Shown here piece by piece: positions 22,835 to 34,000 of a stretch of 64,000 nt of DNA. Every line of letters starts with the position of its first letter. The stretch's first letter is position 1. Source of the stretch: Paraescarpia echinospica (taxonomy: Eukaryota > Annelida > Polychaeta > Sabellida > Siboglinidae); assembly GCA_020002185.1 (NCBI GenBank), contig CM034541.1, forward strand, positions 53,218,553-53,282,552. The letters run 5' to 3'. The position numbers and the translations under genes are program-made. A model generated the notes under the pieces. That model was given only the letters and a program-made list of their open reading frames with translations. It had not been told where the DNA came from and searched no databases.

Positions 22835-23042
22835 ATAAACTGTAAACATTTGCATTTTCCGTATTGGAAGTAGTAAAGGTAAGTGGGAATTATGATATAT
22901 GTTGAAACGGTCACACTGTCCAGCAATTTTTAAACGTTTTTAGCCTGATTGAACAGTTGACGGTCTCGGATTCCCCTATTACAGTGTTAGCGAACACTCT
23001 CATGCAACTCGCAAATGAACACGTCCCACAGTGTTGAGTCGA

Positions 23043-23110
23043 GTGGGGCAATCGTCACGCGCCGCCGAACACGTTAACGGGGCAATCGTCACGCGCCGCC
23101 AAACACGACA
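23043..23110. repeat. Two-copy ~41-bp tandem duplication
   Basis: GGGGCAATCGTCACGCGCCG occurs twice in succession, followed by CCGAACACG or CCAAACACG. Confidence 0.85.
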
Positions 23111-23275
23111 AGCTGCTCGAATGTCGCACCTCCGAGACGAACTTATGACAAAACTTTCAAGGCAATTAGCGCCCTAAAATTACGTAACGCATTGGAAGCT
23201 CTTCGTTTCCCACTTTCCCAACAACTCGTGTTTCTCTTCCATATAAGTGTACGATCCGACTCTGGAGTATTGTCT

Positions 23276-23389
23276 CACTCGTGCGCCTTTAGACCTTGTG
23301 GATGAAGTTTGTGTTTATATTGAACATGGCTGCACTCGTGCGCCTTTAGACCTTGTGGATGAAGTTTGTGTTTATATTGAACATGGCTG
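23276..23389. repeat. Perfect 57-bp tandem duplication
   Basis: Two identical copies start CACTCGTGCGCCTTTAGACC at 23276 and 23333. No differences were seen, so the duplication is recent or an assembly effect. Confidence 0.93.
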
Positions 23390-23977
23390 TGGTGCAGGTT
23401 GAAACAATGAAAAACTAGTTAAATTCGGGAAAAAATACAGTGCTGCACTGTAGTGCAGGTTCATAACATTATCGAGTGCTCAGACTGGGGATTGGCCGGC
23501 CTTATTCCCTGTCCAATGTGTCAACATTGCAGATATCTGACAAGGGCGAGCAATGCACACCAGAAATAATTGCAATCTCGATTTAACCATGAATATTTTG
23601 GCTGGTATGCCAATACTTTTCCCACATGTTATCTTAATATGTGCCCTGGCAAGGCAAACTTGTCTATTATACCCTTCTTCCATCCATAGTTTGCTACCAA
23701 CCTGTTTCGTTAATTAATATTTCTCCTTTCTTCCTCTGTAAACCTTTCTTTCTCCCATTTAGGGCCTACCTTAAATTAAACTTTACTTCACGTGGTCACA
23801 GGTTATGCAACAACGACTCGTCCTAATTCCTATGGCAACCAGCAACAGTGATGAGGTCCTGCATTCAATTGGATCAGTCAGTGTTTCATAGTCAGACAGT
23901 TCCACGTTTCAATACATGTTTACAATAATTGCGGTCCCACAATGGGCTCGATCGATGTCATGGGTGAAGGGTCAGAC

Positions 23978-25163
23978 TAATGCTAGGCACACACCAGCCG
24001 ATTTTTGGCACACACCAACCGACTAGTCGGCGTAAAAACCGTCGGCCGACGGCAGTCGGTTGGTGTGTGCCGAATTTAAGCCTGACGGTCGGCCTTATAG
24101 CGCCAACTAACGCCGATTCAAATGTTGAATCGGCGGTCGGCGTTAATCGGCAGTCGGCGTTAGATAAGGAGGTATCCGGTGACAAGTCGGCGCATATCCG
24201 ATGACGAGTCGGCTGGTGTGTGCAGGTTTTTTGTCATAACACGACGGTCGGCGGTAACTTGGCCAATAAGAAATCATAGCGCGATCATGTGATAGTCCTC
24301 GATACAAGTCAAGGCTATGCCCGGCGTCTTTTTTGAGTTTTCAAACCATTTTGCTTTCGGGCCATATGCTTTTCATTTTTTTTATTTCATATTTTACTGA
24401 CCTGGCGGGTAACCAACGTTTCAGAAAGTGATAGATTATTTGTTATCCTATTGCAATTGACCATCATCATTTTTTTTCGCTTGTTCATAAAACAGGCGCC
24501 ACAAATAAACCTCATTTCCACCTAACTTTGTAAGTTTGTTTCACGTTTCCGACATTAATCGCCATTTTGTTTTGAAAAAAACGCTACCGCTGGTGGCGCC
24601 GCTACTGGCGCATATATTAAGCCTTAAAAATCCGCAAAGCGGCGCTAGCGGTGGAAAACGTTTTTGAGGAATTCGTTGGGTGCCACGGATTACACTTCAA
24701 GTTTCAACATAACTGTTAACTGAAACGGCTAAATATAACGTTCTGCGTACTGTCATAAAACATTGCTCGGCGCTATGCGTTTCTTTGCTGGAGGATATGC
24801 TAAATGCTCAAGCTATATCGTTGTGAAGGCTGACGGCGAAGTTCCGACTTACTATGTAACAAGTTTCGTTTTTCTGATAGCCGTTTTGGAATAATTTTTA
24901 TAAATGTTTCATGTGTTTATTGTAGGTGTATCGAAACACACTGTTAACTTCGTAGTAAACACGCGTATTTATAGTGGATTTTTTCCACAAGGATCAAGCC
25001 GAGCACCGACGGTCGGCACGAGTCGGGTGGTGTGTGCTGGCTGGTGTGTGCGGGCAGAAGTCGGCGCTAGTCGGCGGAACTAATTGGCGTTTAGCGCCGA
25101 CTGCTTTTTACGCCGACTGACAACGCAAGTCGGCGTTAGTCGGTTGGTGTGTGCCTAGCATTA
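23978..25163. mobile_element. Non-autonomous DNA transposon with GTCGGC-rich ends (1,186 bp)
   Basis: The left end begins TAATGCTAGGCACACACCA and the right end is its reverse complement, TGGTGTGTGCCTAGCATTA. Inside each end, shorter inverted copies of CACACACCAACCGACTA and GTCGGC motifs are nested: at 24010-24075, 24190-24225 and 25000-25140. There is no transposase frame. A further imperfect inverted repeat of GCGCTAGCGGTGG type lies at about 24580-24660. A clear target duplication could not be read. The superfamily is undecided; hAT or Harbinger relatives are possible. Confidence 0.8.
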
Positions 25164-25535
25164 CAGCCAACGAGCGTCGAATAAACCGCCTCCCACGCTC
25201 CGTTGATTAGGAAAACAAAATTCGGTTGAGAGTAACACAAAGCCAAGGGTAGTTCGCGCTCCAACCACAACATGCACCGGGCCAAAAGAATGTGGCGATA
25301 TTTAACAAACCGTTATATAATTTGAAGCTAGTTCCTCCGCCTGCCATTGTGTCTGAACTCAGTACAAGGATCCGGTGCGTCATAGATACTGAGTAGGTTT
25401 GGCAACATTTGGCTGCGTCTAGAGAAGGACTTACTCGGGTTTTGAGTCCAGCCTCCATAAGAGGAACGTACTTCATTTAGGCAACGTCGATTGAGAATTC
25501 GCACCTGCATATTCGGTGAGCACACGTTTACGCAT

Positions 25536-25596
25536 GCACACACACACGCACACGCGCGTGCGCGCACACACACACACACACACACATGTTTACGCA

Positions 25597-25634
<38 letters not shown>

Positions 25635-25682
25635 TACCATGTAGTGTAGTGATTACTATAATATATATATATATATATATAC
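25536..25682. repeat. CA-type and AT microsatellites
   Basis: Compound CA/CG repeats at 25536-25632 and (AT)n at about 25660-25682. The His- and Val/Cys-rich open frames across them are artefacts. Confidence 0.97.
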
Positions 25683-25914
25683 GCACATTTTGGATTAAAC
25701 ACACAAACCAATGGGTCCCCTCTACCTTTGCAATGGGAAGTAAAATATGCTATACAGGGAGTAAATACTGTCTTTAACCAATCGAAACTTGGTGTGAAGA
25801 TATTGGCCTAGATTGATGCATATTGTTGTAAAAAATGAAATGTTCTGTGTGTGTTCACCGTTTTACAGACACAGGAACGTAAACATGGCTGCTGTCGGTC
25901 ACTGGTGGGTTAGT

Positions 25915-25937
25915 CTCGTCCTCGTCCGCGGGTTAGT

Positions 25938-25986
<49 letters not shown>

Positions 25987-26008
25987 GCGTCCTCGTCCTC
26001 GTCCGCGC
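25915..26008. repeat. (TCGTCC)n hexanucleotide repeat
   Basis: About 15 units of the hexamer with CGCG variants. The poly-serine frame it opens is not considered coding. Confidence 0.95.
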
Positions 26009-26238
26009 ATCAACACAAAAGGGATAGTCAATCTCAGAAACGATCAGCCATATTAAAGTCGTAAACAGATGGATCGATACGCCAAGGAGCTAAGGTGGAT
26101 ACTCAAGGTTATAAAGGTAAGTTTTGCATGTATGGGGTTGACATTTTGTATGCGATCTAGAGGACACATTGGGGTGGTTCGTATATTTAGATCTTTTCGT
26201 CCAGGGCGGTGGGATCTCGGACTGTCACATACATATTT

Positions 26239-26545
26239 GTGGAGTGCAGTAGCGCAGCGGTAAGAGCTCCGGTTTCTCGACTGAGAGCGGCGGTGTCGAC
26301 CCTTGTGCAAGTTTGTTTACTCTACATTGCTTCAGTTCACTCAGCTGTATGGATGAGTACCTGGATATAGGCAATGGTGGATGTTTGTGTACGAATAGTC
26401 TTCGCGCATTAATTACAGCGTGGCTGAAAGCTTGCAAGAAAAGTCGATATGGTGTTCCGATTGAACAGGTCTGCCAGGGAGTAAAGTGTAAAGCGCTTTG
26501 AACGGGACGGGATCCTGCGCTATACAAGAACTTACCTTTACTTTT
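26239..26545 (+). mobile_element. tRNA-derived SINE, full length
   Basis: The head carries TAGCGCAGCGGTAAGAGC (A box) and a weakened B box GGTGTCGACCC. The body follows with GGCAATGGTGGATGTTTGTG and GCGCATTAATTACAGCG. The 3' part is GTAAAGCGCTTTGAACGGGA then GCGCTATACAAGAACTTACC and a T-rich tail. It has the same composition as the antisense copies at 32243-32577 and 1-85. The conserved 3' domain resembles those of widespread metazoan SINE superfamilies, which is recollection and not a search result. Confidence 0.85.
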
Positions 26546-26774
26546 TTACTTTACATATGACTGCCTTTTTCCCAGGGCAGTGCATATAATGCAGTCATGC
26601 ATGTATGTAGTATGATTTTACCAATGTAAAGCGTCTTCGCCATCACCCCATCTGTCCATAACAAAGCCAATCGTAAGGGGCACCACGTCAGTCAAGGACG
26701 CTTTCTTCACAACGATTGTCTACAGCGCTCGGTGCTTTGTCGCATAACGTAGTGATAGTGATATACAATATATG

Positions 26775-27075
26775 CTTAATTTTCCCAACGTAAACGCGGT
26801 TCCTTGTCGCCTCCAGACTCTCTGCAAAGCTCAGTCCTGCTCATTCGTTGGTATTGTCTCTCCCGTTCTTCTTTTGTATTCCTCGTCTTCGTCTCCCATT
26901 CACGGTACCTTGCAGGATTAGTTTGGAGAAGCCTGGTGATCTCATTACATGCCTCAACCATTGTAGTGTGCGCTCTTTCACCGTACTAAGAAATGTGTCG
27001 TCTCGGCCGATTGACTGTTCGATAATACAACTGACTTCTTGGTTGGTTAAGTGATCTATGATATTATACCGAATG
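26775..27075 (-). mobile_element. LINE ORF2 C-terminal fragment (RTE/Jockey-like)
   Basis: A continuous minus-strand reading gives HLTNQEVSCIIEQSIG, TVKERTLQWLRHVMRSPG, LILQGTVNGRRRRGIQKK and LSFAESLEATRNR. This is the conserved end of an abundant invertebrate LINE family in which the protein closes with a GRRRRGRQKKRW-type tail. Truncated at its 5' side, with a stop before AGLSFAE. Confidence 0.75.
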
Positions 27076-27284
27076 CGCAGTACGACTGATACGTAGACGT
27101 TGTTTCTCCCGTAACATGGTCAGTGGTTTTATACAATTATATGGTACAACATATTCTATAGAAATCCATCTGCAAAAATCCTGTAAAATATGGTGTCGAT
27201 TGTTTTGCTAAGGGCAGCCACGTCCCTTGCCTTATCGTGTCCCAAGTTGCCTTACTTTGATACGTAGGCATCGGAACGTAGCGT

Positions 27285-27480
27285 TTATTCGGGGGGTGAG
27301 ACTCGCCAAAACCTTTTAACTGGACCCCTCTTGAGACTCACCAAAAACTCCAACTGCACCCGCCTTGAGGCACAGGTGCGCCTCAAGGCATAGTCCTTGT
27401 CGAAATATTGGGGGGCTACGCCTATATCTAGCCCCCACCAAACGTATTGGGGGTCTCAACCCACCAAACCACCCTGGTTC
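27285..27480. repeat. C-rich dispersed repeat (related to 21278-21640)
   Basis: Shares GACTCACCAAAAACTCCAAC, TTGCACCC-like text and ATTGGGGGGCTA with 21278-21640. It also holds a short inverted pair, GCCTTGAGGCACAGGTGCGCCTCAAGGC.. of which the arms GCCTTGAGG/CCTCAAGGC flank a 10-bp loop. Confidence 0.7.
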
Positions 27481-27499
27481 AGATGCATATGTGTCAGTG

Positions 27500-28112
27500 T
27501 TTTTAACCAAAAAGTTACCGCTTTTACACTTTCTGTGACTTTCCTAGATGAACACGGGGTGTGACATTATATCGGTGCGTGTTGAATTGTTACAGAGACA
27601 GACTACTGCGATCCCCGAACCCTTGTAAAGCAGGCGGCACATGCAGCGCGCTTGAGAACGGGTTCGCCTGTACCATAGACGAAGGTATGCATAGCAGAGA
27701 CACATGACAGTTAACACCCCAACTTGGTTGATTTAGCCAGTCGCGAATCTGGTTCATTGGTGTTAAACCTTTATGTTGTGAGTGAATACTGTAAATGATG
27801 CCATGTCAATTTAATAATATAAAGTAGTGTCCGTGATTTTACAAAAATACAACCAACTCGTTAACTAGTGTTTATTAAGCCGCAGGGGAGTCCAGTATGC
27901 CCCGTGCACGGAGAATGATACACTTCCAAAGGAGACGTTTTTCCATTGTGTGGAAGCCGACGTGCCCCTCATTGAAGCCGATATGTCCACCGGGGAGGCC
28001 GACACGCTCCCTGATTCGAGCCTCTAGCCGATTGGCAGAAAAAAACTAAGCCTAATTCACAGTCACGCGAACATTAAGAATACAAACAACACAAACGGAT
28101 CCAGGAGGCCTG
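27500..28112. other. No supported feature
   Basis: No gene or repeat recognised over about 600 bp. Confidence 0.5.
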
Positions 28113-28882
28113 TGTGCACGAACCCACCCCCTAGTGCACGTACCCACCCCCTAGTGCACGAACCCAACCCCTAGTGCACGAACCCAACCCCTAGTGCACG
28201 AACCCAACCCCTAGTGCACGAACCCACCCCCTAGTGCACGAACCCAACCCCTAGTGCACGAACTCAACCCCTAGTGCACGAACCCAACCCCTAGTGCACG
28301 TACCCAACCCCTAGTGCACGAACCCACCCCCTAGTGCACGAACCCAACCCCTAGTGCACGTACCCAACCCCTAGTGCACGACCCAACCCCCTAGTGCACG
28401 AACCCTACCCCTAGTGCACGAACCCACCCCTAGTGCAGTTAGTGCACGAACCCAACCCCTAGTGCACGAACCCACCCCCTAGTGCACGTACCCACCCCCT
28501 AGTGCACGTACCCAACCCCTAGTGCACGTACCCAACCCCTAGTGCACGAACCCAACCCCTAGTGCACGTACCCAACCCCTAGTGCACGTACCCAACCCCC
28601 AGTGCACGTACCCAACCCCTAGTGCACGTACCCAACCCCTAGTGCACGAACCCAACCCCTAGTGCACGAACCCAACCCCTAGTGCACGTACCCAACCCCT
28701 AGTGCACGTACCCAACCCCTAGTGCACGTACCCAACCCCTAGTGCACGTACCCAACCCCTAGTGCACGTACCCACCCCCTAGTGCACGTACCCAACCCCT
28801 AGTGCACGTACCCAACCCCTAGTGCACGTACCCAACCCCTAGTGCACGTACCCAACCCCTAGTGCACGTACCCAACCCCTAG
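28113..28882. repeat. 20-bp minisatellite, about 38 units
   Basis: The unit is CCCCTAGTGCACGAACCCAA, repeated head-to-tail with almost no length variation. Each unit contains the palindrome GTGCAC. Two main variants differ at one base: CACGAACCC dominates the left part and CACGTACCC the right part, while a CCCACCCC/CCCAACCC difference is scattered. One unit near 28432 has a short rearrangement. Unit junctions are direct, with no unique spacers. Confidence 0.98.
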
Positions 28883-28912
28883 ATAATTGTAAATTTAAGA
28901 GCCCGTAGACCT

Positions 28913-29127
28913 TTTTGAATGGGTTAACGTGACCGTGCCCCCTAGACCAGTGGAAATGTGAAATGTGCCCCCGTTCAAGTTACAATAAGTAACGATGTCA
29001 CAGTGGAGAAGCGGAAGAGCCAGCCGAGCCAGCGGCGGAGAAGCCCCCGTCTTTTATGTATCCAGTCGAGCCGAGATACGGGGAAAACACAAGTTACGAC
29101 GGCGCGACAGCGAGACATTTTCTACAC
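28913..29127. repeat. Dispersed C-rich repeat fragment
   Basis: The text GTGCCCCCTA...GAATGTGCCCCCGTT-like at 28930-28975 recurs at 36115-36155. The block GAGAAGC...AAGTTAC...GGCGCGACAGCG at 28985-29115 resembles 42545-42615. This suggests a shared, poorly preserved element. Confidence 0.4.
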
Positions 29128-30777
29128 CAGTCCTTCTCAACCTTTTTGATTTCACTGCACACTGTCGAGATTCATCGATCTTTGCGGCACACCAAACGAG
29201 ATGTCACCATGTCAACGTGGACATTCATTCTGTTTTATGTAACCAACTTATAATTACAGACTAAACCCCCTTTTTCAACAAGGGTGAACAAAATCACAAT
29301 AACGTTCTATTTAGACCTACAATTATTTTGGTATAGCATTTGGCTTACACAATATTTCAATCAATTAATTTCAAAGTATACTATGACAAAAATAATTACG
29401 CCCTACCATTATTTTTATAATGCAGATTATAAACTACAATGTATTTCCTTTTCAAAACAAACATTTCTCTACTCTTAAATATGCACTAACGTCGACGGCA
29501 TAATCTGATAGGTATATACAACAGTTCCGAGAAGCAATGGAGTGAGACATTGGCGGTCCGAACTTCCATTCGGTACCCGTGATAAACTTGCAGCTATTTT
29601 GGAGAAGAGACGAGATTAACGTTAAGATCTATGCTAAAAAACTACATGAAATTCTGGTTGTTGTGACATAATCTTATTATTGTTTTTCTTGATTAGTAGT
29701 AAAGTTGCGAATTTTACAAAGGCTACTTACTTTGTTGAGAACCGAAACAATGCATCAATGACAAAATCACATTAATATATTAGAATAACAATTTTTCAAC
29801 AGCACCCAAAATTTGTCCGGATGAAATTGAGAGTTCGGTCACTTCTGGGGAATTAAAATTTTTGTCGTACCTTCATATTATTTTCTAATGCTTCTCTGAA
29901 ACAAAGGGATCACTAACCCATCAAGTTGGTATGTTTGAACTAATGCTGGAAGTAGGACGTGTCTCTAGAAGTTCGATGGTATTGACAGGAACTTGCATCC
30001 CATATAAGCCAACGAACCAGGGTAAAAACCACAGTTATGAACAAGTATGCAGGAGAGGCGAAACTTGATTGCCATTGGGCGATTTTCACAGTTTCAACTA
30101 AAACGTATTTCAAATGATCCGGCAGGCTGTTTCCCATTAGATTTTCATGATAAATAAACCTGCTTGTGGTTTGAACACTGGCGTTCTTTTATATTTTAGA
30201 TTATTTGACTCAAAGCTTTTGACATCTTCAGGTTGTAAATGTTATTGTACCAGAAGTGTTGTGTGCATTTTGTTGCTTTCGCTAATAACCTATTAACATT
30301 ATAGGTGGCTTCGTGCGCTACTATCATAACTTTTTGCGCAATTACCTAGTACGCTTGGTACCATTACATGACTTCATAACTTCATATTTGTACAAAAGTG
30401 ACACTTCTATTATAATTTCGCGGCACACTTGGGGCTCCGCCACAGCACATCAGTGTGCCGCGGCACACCGGTTGAGAAGCATTTTCGTGTACTACTCCAC
30501 TCGGCAGCCCCCTGTTCCCGATGTATCTGTTGTGAATATGTTCATGCAGCCCTTTCTCTGTTTGTACTGAATTTACACCAACCTATTGGGTAGGTTGGTA
30601 ATGGGCAATCCAATTTATGAACACAGGGATTGCCACTGTGCACATATAGTATATACAATATTCACATCTTGTACACAGCCAGGTACATACATATTACAGA
30701 TTGATGGACCACACATGTTATGCACGACAATTTTGTGTACATATATAATAATCATAATAACCGGTTGAGAAGCATTG
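29128..30777. mobile_element. hAT-like non-autonomous transposon
   Basis: The left end reads CAGTCCTTCTCAACC and the right end, reverse-complemented, CAATGCTTCTCAACCGG. Subterminal GCGGCACAC motifs lie near both ends: 29190 on the left, and 30421 and 30455 on the right. This arrangement is familiar from hAT-derived MITEs. No transposase frame exists and no convincing 8-bp target duplication is visible. A retroposon at 30484-30760 splits the right terminus. Confidence 0.6.
30484..30760 (-). mobile_element. Unnamed ~280-bp retroposon, inverted copy with 17-bp target duplication
   Basis: It is the reverse complement of the element at 5535-5811, at roughly 90% identity by eye. ACCGGTTGAGAAGCATT stands directly before and directly after it. 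A 17-bp duplication of target DNA points to insertion by target-primed reverse transcription and not by a cut-and-paste transposase, which gives short fixed-length duplications. The duplicated bases are the end of the hAT-like element. Confidence 0.8.
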
Positions 30778-31257
30778 TATGGTTCGGCCGCCAGTGGAGG
30801 TTTTTGTGCCCCCCCCCTCCCGGCTACCCTCTCTGGATCCGCCCCTGAACGAGACATATATTCCACCGCAGGCAATTTACACCACCTCTGAACTATTTGA
30901 CCTCACCCCACCCAACACCACCAGTTGCAACCACCGAGTCACACAGTTGTTCGTTTTGTTAGTAGAACATAATGGTGTCTGAGTCGCACCGGAGAAACTG
31001 ACATAGTTTCGACATTCAAACGGGCGTGAAAGGCCTGCCAACCGGGGTATGGCCGCTACAGGGTAAGAATATGTCCTGTTTCAAAGACATTCTTGCCATT
31101 TGAAAGGCTTAGGCGGAATGACCTGCCAGCCACCAGCGGCAACGATTATCTAATAACAGGTGTTGTATTTATGTGCAACATTCCCACATGTATTAGCAGA
31201 CATATCAGCACGCATTACAAGAGGACAGTAAATGCAGTCATTTATCTGTAATCGAGT

Positions 31258-31462
31258 TAGCGTGTGTGTGTGTGCGTGCGTGCGTGCGTGTGTGTGCGTG
31301 TGCGTGCGCGTGCGCGTGCGTGTGCGTGTGTCTGTGTCTGTGCCTGTGTATGGGTGCGTGCGGGTATGTGCGTGGGTGTGTGTGTGTGTGCGTGCATGCG
31401 TGCGTATGTGCGCTTGCGTGCATGCATTAATGCATACGTGCATGCGTGTGTGCATGTGTTAT
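31258..31462. repeat. Compound GT/GTGC microsatellite
   Basis: Tracts of GTGTGC, GTGC and GT over about 200 bp. The Cys/Val- and His-rich frames on both strands are artefacts. Confidence 0.97.
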
Positions 31463-31864
31463 CTCCACGACAGTTGCCACCCCGGGCGCCAACCTTTCAG
31501 GGATTAATCTACGACCACTCGGAAGAAAAGTAGTACCTTTATTCTGTTGGAAACTCCGCGTTGGTTACGGATTCTTTCCGGTTTTAGGGCTCGTACCGGA
31601 CGTGAGACGGACGTAAATCGATCGTTCATAACGCTATGCATATTTTCTGCGATCAGTCCGACGATCAACTGTGAATGTATTTTGTAACTCGCGTTCCGAA
31701 ACTATATACATTGAATTTTTTTATGTCTACTTTTGTCTGATAGTAGCCTGATATAAGCCGATGTTCGATAAGGATATTAAAGTGAATAGGGTTGCCTACA
31801 TATAATTTTCTTTCCGTATTTCAGACAGTCCGAAGTCGGCTTCAGAGAAGAAGAGATCTATTGG

Positions 31865-32235
31865 TGAGTAGGTGAGTCAGGATGTGAATAAGCATGTGAG
31901 TCATCATGTGAGTCTGCATGTGAGTCAGTTGGTGAGTCAGTTGATGAGTCACCAAATGAATCAGTTAATGATTCAGCATGTATGTCAGTTGGTGAGTCAG
32001 AAAGTGAGTCAGTTGGTGAGTCAACATGTGAGTCAGTTGGTGAGTCAGAATGCGAGTCTGCATGTGAATCAGTTTGTATGAACTGCTAGTTGTGAGCCTA
32101 TAAATGATGGAGAATGCGATTCAGAATGTGAGTCATTAGTTGAGTCGATGAGTGAGCGTGTGAGTCAGCATGTCAGTCAGCATTTGAGTCGACATGTGAG
32201 TCAGTATATGTGAGTCAGCATATAAGTTCGCATAT
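31865..32235. repeat. 12-bp minisatellite packed with AP-1 consensus sites
   Basis: Degenerate units of the form GTGAGTCAGCAT run for about 370 bp. Within them the exact heptamer TGAGTCA, the AP-1 (TRE) consensus, occurs 14 times by my count. One more lies at about 32622, in a short continuation at 32590-32655 beyond an inserted SINE. One plus-strand frame reads as repeated VSQ, which follows from the 12-bp period. Confidence 0.9.
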
Positions 32236-32242
32236 AAGCTTA

Positions 32243-32577
32243 AAAAAGTAAATCTAAGTTCTTATACAGCGCACTATCCAGTCCTCAGGACTGCTCAAAG
32301 CGATGTATACTTTTCTCCCTGGTAGACCTGTTCAATCGAATACCATCTCGACTTTTCTTGCAAGCTTTCAGCCACGCTGCAATTAATGCGCGAAGACTAT
32401 TCGTACACAAACATCCACCATTGTCTATAGCCAGGTACTCATTCATACGGCCGAGTGAACTGAAGCAATGTAGAGTAAACGAACTTGCCCAAGGTTCGAC
32501 ACCGTCGCACAGGATTCGAACCCGCATTCCCTACGTCGAGAGTCCGGAGGTCTTACTGCTGCGCTACCGCGCTCCAC
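32243..32577 (-). mobile_element. tRNA-derived SINE, antisense, inserted in the 12-bp minisatellite
   Basis: Complete antisense counterpart of the SINE at 26239-26545: tail AAAAAAGTAAATCTAAGTTC, body, then GGATTCGAACCCGC (B box reversed) and GCGCTACCGCGCTCCA (A-box side). GTGAGTCA-type repeats lie on both sides, so it landed in the array. A clear target duplication was not found. Confidence 0.88.
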
Positions 32578-33341
32578 AAGTGTTAATGTGTGCGAGTCGG
32601 TATGCGTGACTCCGTAGGTGTGAGTCAGTGTGCAAGTCGGCATGTGAATCGGGAGATTTTGCAATATTATATTTTAATAGCAATGTTGAACTACGATTGT
32701 ACATAGTATATTATTTAAACGTTAAACTCATCCCGGCATTCACTCACCATGTCAATTGTCATACATAAAGCACAATTGTTCTTGATCTCTAATATGTCTG
32801 TAAAAGACATTGATGATATAGTATGATCTCACGTACATCCTGGATTAAACCAAAACATGATTTTCAATATGTTTGCAATAATATTTGCAATATCCTTTGC
32901 CATTCCGTCCGTACAGGTGACCTGTGACATCATCTTACTGGGGTCAGCGTGCGAGAATTGCTTTGAAGAAAATGCATTGAAAAATTAATCACCTAAGTCG
33001 ACAACGACGCCGTGGTTGATCCCGTTTACGAGATGTGGATTGCGAACAGTCGTTTTCTTCAGCATCGACACGGAACTTACATGGAAGACGACAAGAAAAG
33101 CACTTTCACTGCACCGCCTGCATGCGTGAGACGGCGCCTCATGGTTACTGGGCGTCTCACATTTAGTAACATACGTCACAATATATGCATGTAATTGTAG
33201 AATTGCTAAAACCTGTCTATTTGGATATCTGTAACACGGATAAAATACTGCAGTTTTTATTCATTACAAACATTGTAGGAGGAATTTTCGTTGTGTCCCT
33301 AAATCAGTTAATGCCATTTTGCAGCCACTAGTTAAAGTGCG

Positions 33342-33419
<78 letters not shown>
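33342..33419. repeat. (CA)n microsatellite
   Basis: About 39 uninterrupted CA units. Confidence 0.98.
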
Positions 33420-33420
<1 letters not shown>

Positions 33421-33744
33421 AGTATTATAAACGGAAAACCTGTTTTGCGATATTAAAATCTAGTTAATCGAGTTCAACACACTGCTACTGTTAGTGGATT
33501 CCGAACGGTATAGATATATCGTTTGAGAATAAGGTAATAACTTATTGATGCACTGCTCAGAGCTTTGGATAATTTTAGTGGAAGCAAACACAACTCTTAC
33601 TACAGAACAAGACCAGTGTGTGCGGGGCGTCGTGTTTCTGGCACACCCCCATACAACCCCCACTAAATGACCTATATTGTGGAGCTACCAGCATATGAGC
33701 GCCCACTATATAGTCCTGCGGATATAGGTGAACATATTGTATAC

Positions 33745-34000
33745 TCTTTTTTATAAAAGCAAGTCACTTCACTCATCTTTTCTACATGCCAAGGGAACCA
33801 TTTTCTGCGTTCAGAAATGGCTGGATTTTTAAATGGCCGCTACATCAAATATCCCTAGAGCTAGAGTTATAACATACGTGTCTCTAGATATACGTCTTAG
33901 GGGTCAATGATTTCAAATTCTTTACGTTGGGACTTCTTTGACATTCACATCCTTTTTTTCAAAGCCGAATATTTCCGAATCTTAACAACTACTTAACCTA
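33745..34000 (-). repeat. Inverted partner of the 35500-35760 repeat block
   Basis: Read on the minus strand, it has GCGGCCATTT, GCCATTTCTGAACGCAG, AAAATGGTTCCC, GCATGTAGAA and ends in CTTGCTTTTATA. The same order of blocks is found on plus at 35630-35745. Earlier parts (GGATGTGAATGTC, AAAGAATTT) match 35530-35570. Confidence 0.7.

Noticed and set aside
25813..26064. Poly-serine open frame
   Set aside because: Translation of the (TCGTCC)n repeat.
28113..28882. CRISPR-like array with 20-bp repeats
   Set aside because: Units follow each other directly without unique spacers, and the surroundings are animal DNA. It is a minisatellite.
31150..31533. His/Thr- and Cys/Val-rich frames on both strands
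   Set aside because: Microsatellite artefacts; the same applies at 25328-25633, 43032-43535 and 52252-52510.
31872..32081. Open frame with repeated Val-Ser-Gln
   Set aside because: Produced by the 12-bp minisatellite, whose period is a multiple of three.
32505..32577. tRNA gene on the minus strand
   Set aside because: The tRNA-like head is joined to a SINE body found in several copies.
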